Origin: Thamnidium elegans
Lineage: Eukaryota > Mucoromycota > Mucoromycetes > Mucorales > Mucoraceae
Direction: 5' to 3'
NCBI GenBank assembly: GCA_025201345.1
Contig: JAIXMG010000005.1
Span: 992,001 to 1,056,000 of the forward strand
Length of the DNA: 64,000 bases
Shown here: positions 1-10,400 of the stretch, one piece after another
How positions within the stretch are numbered: the first letter of the stretch is position 1
How the letters are laid out: every line of letters begins with the position of its first letter
Translations under genes and position numbers: made by a program
The notes under the pieces: model-generated
What the model was told of the DNA's origin: nothing
The model's database searches: none
The model's input: only the letters and a program-made list of their open reading frames with translations

Positions 1-48
1 AAAATAGGTACAACGTATTCCACCCTGAAGGCTCTTTCGTACTCTTGA

Positions 49-966
49 TTAAAATTGAGCCTCTTTAGAAGTCCCCATAAATTCCTCGGTATCAATATTG
101 GCGGCTTCCTGTATATTTCATTAATATTAAGTACATCATGGTCTCTTTTTTTTTATATATACACGGTTTACAGCTTTACCTTTTCTATCAGTTCATTTTG
201 GTCTACATCAATCTCTATATAAATGTTCGAGAGCATAACTTTAGTTCATATTTTGAAGAGACATTCATAATAACATTTTAAATTTTACCATTGTCCATCT
301 CTCTCAGCGTAGACTCTTTTATAAGGTCAAGTGTCTTATCAGTAATAGCAGCAGCATTATCCTTAGCTTTTAAAGATAGCATATGTGAATTCTCCTTCAA
401 GGAGCAATATTGAATTCTTCTACTCTTAGCGGCATAGAGGCTCTTGAACTCCTCTGAAAATTTTGGCTTTCGGGAGTATTTATGGTAATTAGCCGCGTAT
501 CGAGATAATTGGTCATTAACACTATCACTGCCCGATATTTTTTAGACTGTTTTTGATATTATCCAAAGCTTGTTGAGGCCCAGACTTGAGTATTGTTTCG
601 GTTTTAAGCGAGTTAACCAACTTGCTTCGACTTGTCCATCCAGAAACGGGTAATATAAGATAATTATCCAAAATACCTCCAATGTTCTCTTTACCAATGC
701 CAATATTTAATATTCTTTTGACAGGAATAGGCTTACTAGAATAAGCTGAACTTTTAGATTTTTTCTTGCGAGACTTGGTCTGCGGTATTTGGGCGATAAA
801 TGAATACTAGACTGAAAAAAGAGAAAATAAATGAGAAATTGAGCAAGGATAGCCTGATAGATGGCTTATGAAATAACATAACAATTGATATAAAAATAGA
901 AAACAGTGCTAGTTTAAGGTCGTTCTCAACGACAAACTCTTGTTTAATTTCAGCCAACTCGGTCAT
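49..966 (-). pseudogene. Decayed or frameshifted multi-exon gene, function unknown
   Basis: I do not recognise the product. Three consecutive exons can be read on the minus strand: 806-289, 214-180 and 108-49 (stop TAA at 49-51). The introns 215-288 and 109-179 have GT..AG ends and matching phases. The long exon is clearly coding-like: it starts with a Lys/Arg-rich stretch (TKSRKKKSKSS) and later contains KENIGGILDNYLILPVSGW and SLKAKDNAAAITDKTLDLIK. It needs one frame change near 538-546, in a run of A, so it is either a single-base decay event or a sequencing error. The N-terminus is unclear: an in-frame ATG at 966 opens MTELAEIKQEFVVEND and is followed by hydrophobic residues, but no good donor joins it to the acceptor at 807-808. 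It may be a transposon-borne gene or a dying resident gene. Confidence 0.5.
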
Positions 967-1019
967 ATGAACAACGGAGATAGATACTGTATTTTTATCT
1001 TTTAACTTGTGCAAAGTAT

Positions 1020-2505
1020 TTGGATTACACGAGCAGATGGTATGTTAGTATTTCTTTTCGGGTTTGGGAATAAGTTTACTAATGATGTGTTTTGTATTTT
1101 TTTTTTTTCAATAAACCAAAACCAATATATAAAAGGGTTCAATAAACATAATACATCTAAAACAAATATTTTATAACAGTGCCTGAAAAGAAGTTTATCG
1201 CTTCAAGAAAATGTATAACCTGGTGCCAATTGTGACAGCGCCATGGTGTTGAAGTATATTTGAAGATAGTCGCAGAATGAGTTAGGAATAGTCTTTTTTT
1301 TTCAATTGTGAACCCTACTGGTCATATTTACAAAAGAGAATAGCATTTTATTTTGTTTTATAAGAAAAAAATAGCAGGTAATTTATAATGTACGGTTTAA
1401 ATTTATTAAAAGAGGAAAGTATTTTTTTTGTGTTAAGTGTGAAGCATAAGATTATTATTGAAGGTGCTTGAGGTTCCGCTGGATAACAGACTAGTCTTTT
1501 TTTTTTCAGACAGTTTCAAAGATAGGCGAAATACAGAGGAAAATACCCTTCCCTTGAAAACCAAGCTAGTCGAGGACCAAGTACGCTTATAATCCAATCT
1601 TTTTTTTTTTTTTAAAAAAAAAAGGGACTGGACCGGTGATGACCATCCTAGTCGCCAGAGTGCTTTCCGACATCATCACCAAAACGGCAGAGCCAACATC
1701 TTTTACTTGAAAACGCCATAGGTATAGAGTAAGAGAGACCGTACGCCACAAGGTAACATTTTTTTTTTACATTTAGCAACTAGGAAAGTATTAGAGAAAG
1801 GGGTTTTTTTTAAAAAAGAAAAAGAAAAGTAGCATACCTAAAAGTCCGTGTATTTCTCAAGAGAGAATATAAGCAGAGTTAACCAAGGCCTTATAGGAAA
1901 GAAGAGGACCAACCATTTAGAGCACCCAGATTATTTTGAAGCAGTGGTAGAATATCTTTTTTTTTTTGAGAATAAGGAGCGAAAAAAGACTGAAAAAAAA
2001 TCCTCTTTATATAGAAAAGTACATGTTCCAGTACGTTCTTTTTTTTTTTTTATCTTTTTTTTTCATGTGATCAATTAATTAGTTACTTCCATAAATGTTC
2101 ATGTAAACAAAAGACTCTTTTTTTTTTCATAAACTAAAAAGATATATCAGTTTATTGCTAGGGAAAATTCGTATGATTAAATCGGTATAGATACAGATTA
2201 AATTTCTCGTATATTCTTCTTTACAAAAAATCGAAAAGTATTAACTACTTGGAATGTAGATAATACTTGTGTGAGAAAAAAAAATCGAATAAAAAGCATG
2301 CTTTTCCTCGAGGTCGTTTTTGTTTAGATTTGTAGTAAACAAATCTGCATAATTTTTTTTATTTTTAATTAACTGTCAACACTTTCACTCGTTCCTTTTT
2401 ATATATGCTTACTCTAGTAGTATCACCTCTTCTTGTATCCAAATATAAAATTTATTATTACTATTGAAAGATATACCAAGAAATAGAAGTAGGTGGATAA
2501 AGCTG
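1020..2505. other. Gene-free AT-rich stretch
   Basis: I see no convincing coding segment here. The stretch is dominated by short poly(T) and poly(A) runs, including T(n)A(n) junctions near 1600-1622 and 1803-1816. The short ORF around 1848-2078 is low complexity and shows no domain. Confidence 0.6.
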
Positions 2506-2697
2506 AAGAGAGCAAAAAAAAAAAAAAAAAAAAAAAAAGTGTTTTTTTAATGGAAAGAGTCAGTTCGCATATAATAAACTATCGCAAATAGAGCGTAGTA
2601 AGTTTCTCAAATCAACTATGACTACCGAGGTAGAATAAAAGAGATTTCAGAGAGACACTTTACAGAGTCTAATAAAGCTTTCATCATACTCTTTAAA

Positions 2698-2731
2698 GGG
2701 GGAGGTAGGGGAGGTAGGGGAGGTAGATATC
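2698..2731 (+). repeat. G-rich tandem repeat (GGGGAGGTA)n
   Basis: About three copies of a 10-bp unit, GGGGAGGTAG, form an unbroken run of G-tracts separated by one or two bases. This is a conspicuous G-rich island in an AT-rich background and could form a G-quadruplex on the plus strand. It lies inside the duplicated block, only in the first unit. Confidence 0.75.
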
Positions 2732-3256
2732 AAGAATCAACGCGAAAATAGCTGTTCTAGTACGCTGCTCCCAAAGAGGACTTACCCCTCTTCTTCACAA
2801 ACTTTTGGAACGAGGGAGGAAAATCAACTCCTACTCACGTACTGTACTCTCCTCGAAAGCCAGTAAATGATTGTAGCTAGCAAGTTCCTCAACTAGCGCT
2901 ATTCGCGCATTTCATCCATCAATCAAAAAAATGGGCTTTCACAAGATGGGATTCGCACCACTCGCTTCCGCCCAACTCTTCCTTGTGCAAGGCCATCCAC
3001 CGGCCCCCAGTATGCAGATCCAAGTGAGAAACAGGCTATAAAAAAAAAGTGGTTTTAATGAAAGAGTCAAGTTGCCTATAAATTATGACAAATAAAGCTT
3101 AAGTTCATGATATCAAATATGCACCACCGAAGCAGAACATAAAAGATGTGGGAGAACACTTTACGACGTCAAATAAAGCTTTCATCACTCTCTTTCAAAA
3201 AAAAAAAAAAAGAAAAAGAAAAGGATTGAATCATAAGAATCAACAAAAAATGTTTG

Positions 3257-3490
3257 CAGTATACCAGACCCAAATATACTACTATAATATAATATCAAGT
3301 ATTATACTCTTCATCCCACAGTTGCCATCAAAAATAGTATACCAAACAAACCGTAGTTTGAAAGGTATGTAGTATACCAAACCCAAAAAAATATACTACT
3401 ATGGTAACCACCAAGAATTACCATCATGCTACAGATGCCAATAAAACCGTAGTTTAAAAGGCATGTAATATATCGCACCACACAATATAC
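3257..3490. repeat. Tandem repeat with ~100-115 bp unit
   Basis: The segment AGTATACCA.ACCCAAA ... ATACTACTAT ... CCGTAGTTT.AAAGG.ATGTA is present twice (about 3257-3368 and 3369-3465), and a third copy begins at 3466. Units differ by scattered substitutions and small indels. No coding function is apparent. Confidence 0.7.
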
Positions 3491-3884
3491 TACTTCATGT
3501 TTTGAAAACGAAACTAGTACGCTGCTCCCAAAGAGGACAACCCTCTTCTTCACAAACTATTGGAACAAAGGAGGTAAGTCAACTCCTACACGCCTACTCA
3601 ACTTTGCAAGCAAAGCCAAATAGACAATTACACGTATGTAATGTTCCTCAACTATGGCGAAAAAGGAAAGAAGAAAAGAAAAAAGAAAAACAAAAAGAAA
3701 AAAAAGCGTGTTTTTTAAAAACAGGTTTTTCATTGAAGCGTCATCAAAACACATGACTATCGCAGTAACAAGGAAACAACAGAAGACATGCATACATAAT
3801 TTTTTGCTGTGCTTTTTTTTATATAAATCCCTATGTATACACCCTGCATCCCAAAGAGGTACTCACCGCTATCTAAGTGAATGA

Positions 3885-4745
3885 AGCAACAATAAAATCA
3901 TCACAACTCATTCCACTGTATTGGATGGAAAGCATTGTTGTTATTAGCGTATATAATCGCTTTTTTCTTTTCTAGGAAAAGTAATTAAATATGGAGGGTT
4001 GTTAAGTGATGAAAGGTTATAAGGGGATACAGTCTAAATCAAATAACATCAACACAAAGATAATTTTAGTCCTATATATCATAGAAAGTAGTTTTTAAAA
4101 TTATTGTTAGATGAGCTTTTTTTTTTAGCAGTGATAACTTTTATTTGTAAAAAGAGTTGACGTGTCACCAGGTTTAAACCTTTCAAACCTTAATTTTGTT
4201 AAATTAATAAAAATTGAACTTTTATATATTCCACCCACTTAATAGATGATAAATCAGTTACAACGTACGTTCTTTTTTTTTCTTCGAATCTCTCTATTCA
4301 ACATACCAGCGGGGCAATCACATTTTTTTTTATAGTGTAAAAAAAAAAAAATTAGGAAGAGAAAAAGTTGACTGATTTCTCAAAATTTACTTAGCTTCTC
4401 AATTTATCTTAGCCATTTTTTTAAGCTTTTTAAATTGTTTTTATTGAAAATGTAAAATATGAAGTCTATGGAAAGTTAATTAAAAAAAAGTAAATACTTA
4501 TCAATTTCAGGATAATTTCGATAAGCAGCTTAACTATCGTAATGAAGTTGGAAGCTTTTATTACACGAATAAACGAGTGAATTCGAAATGGCATACCGAA
4601 ATACCGAAATACCGTCTCTGTATAGTTAACTAAAAGAGAGAAAGCGCCTGATACATAGCACCAGTATTTATGACAATTAAAATCTTAGAATATCAAATAA
4701 GTTTTTAACATTCTCTTTACAGGAGACAAATCCTCAAAAAAGAAG
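3885..4745. other. Gene-free stretch before the Fanzor-like relic
   Basis: AT-rich sequence without recognisable genes. It has a short direct repeat (ATACCGAA three times near 4592-4613) and T/A homopolymers. Part of the decayed OrfB-like gene that becomes readable at 4754 may extend into it beyond recognition. Confidence 0.5.
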
Positions 4746-4753
4746 AAACTGTT

Positions 4754-5145
4754 AATGTTTATCAGAGACAGAGGAACAGGTGTCGAGTCTCGTATTAAAA
4801 GATTTAGACGCTTCGGAGGGAATATATCCGGAAGCTGTCAATGTATGAAAATTTAACATCTGTAACAAGTGTTTTCAGCTTTGATCCATCCGCAAGCAAA
4901 GCGAATGAAAAATGGTAAGACGTTTAAAAAGACAATTCAAGGTACTTTGTATTGCACAAATCCTTTGTGTTTCTGTAATTTAAAAACGTGCTATTCAGTC
5001 TAGAGACTCTTTGTCTGCTTTGGCGATTGGCTTGGTAGGTCTGAGTACAGTCTTGTTCGGTGTTCCGTTCCCTGAATTCCTCAACAATAATATCAGCGAA
5101 AATTTTGCTGAAGATTACTTCAAAAAAAAAAACATCTTCCTTCAA
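4754..5145 (+). pseudogene. Fanzor/TnpB-like (OrfB, RuvC plus zinc-ribbon) gene relic
   Basis: This is the C-terminal part of an OrfB-family RNA-guided endonuclease of the eukaryotic (Fanz or-type) group, decayed over at least three frames. In order I read: MFIRDRGTGVESRIKRFRRF, matching the RuvC-II region with a conserved GDRGTGV-like core; ENLTSVTSVFS, the place of the first zinc-ribbon CxxC, where both Cys positions now read Ser; GTLYCTNPLC, the second Cys pair; and RDSLSALAIGLVGLSTVLFG followed by FPEF, the RuvC-III RD motif and typical tail. An in-frame TAG and a frame change near 5000 separate the Cys pair from the RD motif. Family assignment rests on remembered mucoralean OrfB_Zn_ribbon proteins, without a search. 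It cannot encode an active nuclease as read. Confidence 0.62.
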
Positions 5146-5265
5146 ATTTCAAGAGAAGATTGGCAACCACGAAGTGGTTCGAGGGGTAAGAAAGGTTAAG
5201 CACAACATAAAGAAGCGATGTAAAGTTTTTCAGAGAGAAAAAAGGACTGGTGTAAAAAAGTAAAT

Positions 5266-5978
5266 TTATTCTCTCTTGGTAACACTAATTGTTAATTCAC
5301 CTTCATTTTCATTGACCAAGTTTTGTAAAATATTAAAACTAGTCTCGAGTACTTGATCTTCTTGGGCCTCTGGTCTAATAATAATCTCTAATGTACCAAT
5401 ACATTTACCGTATGAGTTTTGCCAAAAATGTACTTTATCCACTGAAACCACATTAGGATTTTGTTGAATCTATTTTAAATATATATCAGTTATATATACA
5501 TGTATATATATATATATATATATATTGTATATATTACCATGCGGATATGTTGATCGACGCTAGAAACAATAGGATCGGGCATAGTTTGTAATAAAACCTT
5601 GGCTAATGCTGCTGCTGTAGGTCCTCCCAAATAGAGCATTAATGCTGATTCTGCAAATGCAACAAACTTATCCAATGTAGAAGATGTCATATTAAACAAG
5701 TAGAGTAAAAATACAGTAGATCCGGTCATCACAATACTAGCAGAATACATGTTTCTCTTTAAACTGTCCAAAGGATTATCGTTATAATCTGAATGCTTAC
5801 TTGAGTTCATTACTAAAGTAGCAAGAATTAATTATATGTATAACATTAACACCAAAAAAAAAAAAAACTTACATTTTACCAAGTTTTCATGGTTCTTCAA
5901 TTTAAAACAGGAGCCAATTGAAGCACCAATAGCGACCAATAACATGAAAAGTAATCCAAACGCAATTGAACTATATAT

Positions 5979-6013
<35 letters not shown>

Positions 6014-7275
6014 ATAGCTTAGTAAATTAACTCTCTATTATTATTATCCCTTTATATTAAATAATACTTGCCTCTTTTCATGATGACCACCAGAATGATG
6101 ATTTTCTAAAAGTAAATGCTCCAACGATTCTTTTGTAGTATACATGGTACCAAATAATAAAAAGATCATATTAGCGAGCGCAAATACCAATTCAAAACGT
6201 TTAACTCTATTTTTAGCAAAAACAATTGCGGTCAATTAAATATTCTTACATGTGTATAAAAATAAACTTTTTCGCTTACCCAAAAGGTCGCTTCGTGCTC
6301 GTCGTTTTAAAACCAGGTTGAACTGCAAGTACACTAGATACAAAATTATTCAATGTACCAAACGAATCAAATAAAACAAGGTACGAGAATCCCACCACAG
6401 CTATTACAAACAACAACAACAACAAAAGATGAATATCTTTCTTTCTTTCTCTCTCTCTCTCTCATTCACATACACATACATACACCTTACTTACCTAAAC
6501 TTTCACGGGCTGCTCCTAAATACCAAACAATAATACCAGTCATAAAGTGACCAATGAAACAAGTGAACAATGCCTTTTGACTAGGTAAGAGCGACTCGAA
6601 AATACTAGCATAAGATGGCAAAGGCTGGGTATAAACTTGAGGATAGTGACTATGGTTATGACCGCTGTGATCGTGGCTATGGCCACTGTGATCATGATGG
6701 TCGTGGTTATGTCCGCTGTGGTCATGACTGTGGCCGCTGTGATTATGGCTGCTGTGATCTTGGTGTAAGCTACTATGATCATGTACGCCATGATTATGAG
6801 CACCGTGGTTATGAGCTCCATGATTATGCGTATTATGGTTATGCACAGCATGATTATGAGCACCGTGGTTATGTGCGCTATGGTCGTTGTGGTCATGAAC
6901 GTTATGTGAGCCATGGTCATGATAAGCATGATCATGATGGTTTTCCATAGGATCATGCTGATGTAAAGCATGCACTTCATCTTGTACCTTATATTGAGTG
7001 ACTGGAGTATAAGGATTGATACTAGGCACCTAAAAAGCACACAATAAAAAAAAAGAATAAATTACCTTGAAACTTTTCTTTTTCTTTTTTGTGATTACCT
7101 TATCATGAAGCTCGGTTTCGACAGCACGATGGGTCATGTGGATAGGTGCATTACTTTGAATGGCTAGACCACTACGAGACTTGGTACCACCTACTTGTAA
7201 GCCATCGACAGATTGTTGTTGGTTGATCAAAGGCGATTGTGGCCGACGTTTTGTGAACTGTCTTGTTTGGTGCAT
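5266..7275 (-). CDS. CDF-family zinc transporter subunit, Zrg17/ZnT6-like
   Basis: Seven exons read: 7275-7099, 7029-6495, 6400-6280, 6206-6072, 5970-5873, 5812-5538 and 5469-5266, joined in phase to a 514-residue protein. The N-terminal region (about residues 60-200) has a His-rich stretch made of HNHG/HDHSGH-type repeats, a cytosolic metal-binding feature of cation diffusion facilitators. The CDF membrane core follows, with YLVLFDSFGTLNN for helix 2, then STKRPFG and KRFELVFALANMIFLLF. The C-terminal CDF domain begins at VDKVHFWQNSYGK. The His and Asp that form the transport zinc site in helix 2 are replaced (G and N), and helix 5 shows no HxxxD. That is expected of the non-transporting partner subunits ZnT6/Zrg17, which pair with an active ER/Golgi CDF such as Msc2. 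The intron 5971-6071 uses a GC donor (AG|GCAAGT). Zrg17 is inferred; the CDF family is firm. Confidence 0.85.
5505..5530. repeat. (TA)n microsatellite in zinc transporter intron
   Basis: A TA dinucleotide run fills much of the last intron (5470-5537) of the CDF gene. A (GTA)n/(TAG)n run at about 5979-6015 likewise sits inside its GC-AG intron. Confidence 0.8.
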
Positions 7276-7548
7276 TTTAAAACCAAGGTTATAAAAAAAA
7301 AGGGGGAAGAGAAAAGAAAACGACGGGGTACAAAAAACTTAAATCAAAAAAAGACTCTTTTGAAGCGTGCTGGATAATTATATATCCAGAAATAAAAATG
7401 AGAGCTCACAGCAAAATATGAATACAACGATATATACTTTTTCTAATATATCGATAAATAAACAGTGGTTTCAGAACTACAGTATCGTATTCAGTAAATT
7501 ATTAAAGTGACTAAGATGTCTTCTTTAGTATAAATAGTAAAAGTATTC

Positions 7549-7805
7549 CTATGGAATTTTTAAGTTAGTTATAACCTGTGCAGCGTCAGAAATTTTATTA
7601 AGAGTATCCCCAACCCTATCTACAATATCTTTGGAAATATCCTCAGCTTTAGAACCTCTCGCTTTGTAAAAGTTATTACGAACACCCTGCTTATCGACGC
7701 CTTGATGTATACTAGATACTGAACTTTCTTTATCAAAACTCTTTGCTGAAGTGAAGTGACCGGAATACTAGCAAGAGTCATTGAGAAAAGAGTATAGATG
7801 TACAT
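7549..7805 (-). pseudogene. Small secreted-type protein ORF, frame-broken
   Basis: An ATG at 7805 opens a signal-peptide-like start (MYIYTLFSMTLASIPVTS). The following coding-quality stretch (SFDKESSVSSIHQGVDKQG, then SKAEDISKDIVDRVGDTLN; stop at 7549-7551) lies in another frame. Either one base was lost or gained near 7745, giving a secreted protein of about 85 residues, or an intron ends at the AG before 7767 and the true first exon is upstream and not seen. Composition (charged, Ser/Asp/Lys-rich helix, no Cys) does not identify a family. It lies about 270 bp beyond the start of the zinc transporter gene, on the same strand. Confidence 0.4.
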
Positions 7806-7984
7806 TCTTTTTTTTTTTTTAGTAAAAACTAAACTACAATGCACATTATTTTTTAGGATTGAATAGTTAATATTATCATGATAATACGCTTATTAAACAG
7901 CTTTCTTAGTGTTCGGTTGGTACTGATTTTGATTTATTGATATTATCTATAAAATACATTCAACTTAGTTTATAAATACACGTT

Positions 7985-8062
7985 TGATGTCCTAGTTTTA
8001 AAAACTAGTTGATGTTTACACTACACCTTTATGTTTTAGTATATAATCTAAATAAAAAAAAA
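7985..8062 (+). repeat. Dispersed ~80-bp repeat, copy 1
   Basis: The segment with TTTTAAAAACTAGTTGA.G and TTTATGTTTTAGTA matches 34570-34650 in the same orientation with scattered differences. It contains the palindrome CTAGTTTTAAAAACTAG. It is probably a terminal fragment of a transposon. Confidence 0.65.
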
Positions 8063-8218
8063 TACTCTTATTGCAAACACTGGAAAAAAACAACCAAAAC
8101 TTTTAAAATAATAATCGGCAAAAACATTCTCATTTATTGTATAAATAATAATAATAATAAAATATTGAAACTTCTTTTAGTTCTCAAAATAACCATTTAG
8201 TTATAATGATTAACAGGA

Positions 8219-8600
8219 TCAACCACGAGAAGGTAGAAGTTCATCTGATCCCAAAAAAAAAACACCAAAAGAGATGCTGTCGACTCTCACTCTTACGTGA
8301 TTGGCGCAAGATGACCGTGGTAAGCCATTTGAGCTGTGCAAAGGGGTGACCCTCAAAGGAATAAACTTCCCCTTTGCCGATGTCCTGTTGCTAGGTAACT
8401 TCAAGACCACATTACTTCGCGCAGACTACGTGTCTGGCTACGCACGGGCGATAACGCTAACGATAACGCACTGTGTGGTAGTCCTCGGCGTAGTAAAGAA
8501 GAGAAAAAAAGGGAAAGGGAAAAAATGCTGTTTATATAGTTCACAAAAAGGAGGCGCAGCATCGGATCGTAAAAGCTGAAACATACTTGAAACTCTTAAG
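8219..8600. other. GC-richer island, possible transposon ORF fragment
   Basis: About 8280-8480 is clearly less AT-rich than its surroundings and is open on the plus strand (a peptide including KPFELCKGVTLKGINFPFAD). The phrase is vaguely like the N-terminal region of mucoralean LINE ORF1 proteins, but I cannot support that firmly. The opposite strand is open as well over 8219-8410. From 8600 to 9010 I see nothing further. Confidence 0.3.
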
Positions 8601-9009
8601 AAGTATACTTTTGCTTGCTTCTTTTTTTCATACTTACTATACAGTATTGTCATATCTTGTATCGGGATATAAACTATATTGATATCTCTGGAAGTTAGAT
8701 AAAGGGGTAAAAGTGGATGTACTGTATAAATATGAAAAGAATAAGAATAAAATAAAGGGAAACTATGTTTAATTTGTACTAGTTATTTTTCCTTTTTTTG
8801 CATGATTTGTTTACTTTGCCCTAATTTATTCGAAACGTGTTTATTTAATTTATGTAGAAAATGTATAAAAGCGTCCAGTCATTAAGAGTGTATTATCTAC
8901 CAATGGTATTCATAAACAAAAATATAATAATCGAAATGATAGAGAGATGATAATAAAATAAATTTTACTTATGTGTCGTTTTAGTACATAACTATATACT
9001 ATTTTAATT

Positions 9010-10400
9010 GGCAACAGTAAAATTTTTAATAGAATTTAAGCTGATTATAATGTTTGAGCCCTCGCAGAAAAAGATACACAACATATATTTTTGTACAATA
9101 ACTTGGACAAGTTCAAAGTGTTATAATCCATTATTTTTTGACCATTATTCTTTTAAACTACTATTTTTATGTGAAAGTAATTTTAAAAGTGATCGAAATA
9201 GGGTTTTTTCTTGTATAGTTAAACGGCAGCAAATAATTCTTTTGCCCTAGTTGTTTAGTAAACGTTAGACTTTAGCAAGATTTATTTAATATCAAATATT
9301 AAAAACTGCTTGTTGTTCTATATTTTTCTCGGTTGTTTATTTTTGGCCATTTTCGATCATTTTTGGGGGAGGGGTCAACCCCTTTTGTTTTTCGGATTTT
9401 TTTCGCGATTACTCCAGATCAAATTTAAGTATCTTTATAGAAAAAATAACGGTAATAGTATACTCTTTCAGGCGCTTCTAATGCATTAAAAATCAGATTA
9501 TTACTAAAGATAATGAACGAGTAATTACTGTTTAAAGGCCTTTTTTTACTTGACGCTTTAGCTAAGCGGACATTAAGCTGGCGTTTTATTAAAAGCGTAT
9601 TTACTCTCTCAGTTTTGGATGTAGCACTTTTATTTATAAATGAATAAAAATTAACTATTAAATATCTTTAATCTTTGTTATATTTAATAATAGTAGTAGC
9701 AAACTGAATTCGATGTAATCACGAAAATAAAGCAAATAGGTGAGCGCACGTGATAAAAAAAAAGTATTTTTAAAGCAGTGGTCACTCTTTCAATTTTTGC
9801 AGTAAAAATATAAATTAAGATGGATTAGAGGCGTATAAAAAAAACACTTTATTGTAAATGATTTGCCCATAACAAAAGACAAAGTGGATCCAGAGAAATC
9901 GCAAAACATCCGTGATTTTTGGCCAAAAAAAAAAAGGGGTTGACCTCCAAAAATGAAAAACGAAAAAAAAAAAGTACGTTTTTAATTTTTTTTTATCAAA
10001 GATATATTCGAAACAACTATTTTTATTATACAACTTGGGCCCAAAAAGCTTTAATAAATTAAAAACCATTATTTATTATAACTGCTGAAATTAGCAGTGA
10101 TTTCTTATGTGAGCGATTTGTTTAAGTTGCGATATCTCAGTGAGCTTTTTTCTCTATCAGCAATTACTACCCCACAATTGCTGGCTTTTCTTCCCTTTGC
10201 CTCTTTAGAGTATTTTTATTATTATTCCGTTTTTATAAGTGACTCGAGTAATATGGTACATTTAGTTGTAGCATGCTCAATGTTAAATAAAAATGATTTA
10301 CAGAGCAATAAAATAAAAATCAAACGACATGTTCGATTTCTTCCAGATTTTAGCCACCCCTAAATAGAGTTATACTGTACCAGTACATCTTCAGGGTACT
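9010..10400 (+). repeat. Dispersed non-coding repeat, copy 1 (longest)
   Basis: About 1.4 kb, homologous to 21610-22690 (same orientation) and 26370-27294 (inverted). Landmarks are GCAGAAAAAGATACACAA at 9064, the pair of internal inverted arms at about 9345-9420 and 9885-9970 (GGGGTCAACCCCTTTTG and its complement, plus a GCGATTACTCCAGA-type motif), and AACTGCTGAAATTAGCAGTG at 10080. There is no convincing protein-coding content. Paired inverted arms around a variable centre suggest a MITE-like or foldback element. Confidence 0.75.

Larger units (their letters stand above)
2510..3880. repeat. Diverged tandem duplication (two units plus a partial third)
   Basis: A composite unit occurs twice in direct orientation. 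Its first part (AATGGAAAGAGTCA... through AATAAAGCTTTCATCA) is at about 2545-2695 and again at 3055-3195. Its second part (TAGTACGCTGCTCCCAAAGAG ... TTCCTCAACTA) is at about 2757-2900 and again at 3512-3655. A poly(A)/purine tract precedes each unit, and a third shorter copy (TTTTTCATTGAAGCG, then CCCAAAGAGGTACTCACC) follows at 3715-3870. No gene is visible. The unit looks like a non-coding satellite-like or non-autonomous element array. Confidence 0.7.

Noticed and set aside
754..1014. 86-codon minus-strand ORF taken as a complete membrane protein
   Set aside because: Its first 'Met' is not ATG and the open frame runs through a probable intron; it is treated as part of the decayed gene at 49-966.
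2698..2731. G-rich repeat as telomeric sequence
   Set aside because: The unit GGGGAGGTA is not a fungal telomere repeat (TTAGGG type) and there are only three copies.
6540..7040. Long overlapping ORFs on both strands in the His-rich segment of the zinc transporter
   Set aside because: They are frame shadows of the CAT/GAT-rich His-repeat sequence; only the frame with intact splice phases and CDF motifs is kept.
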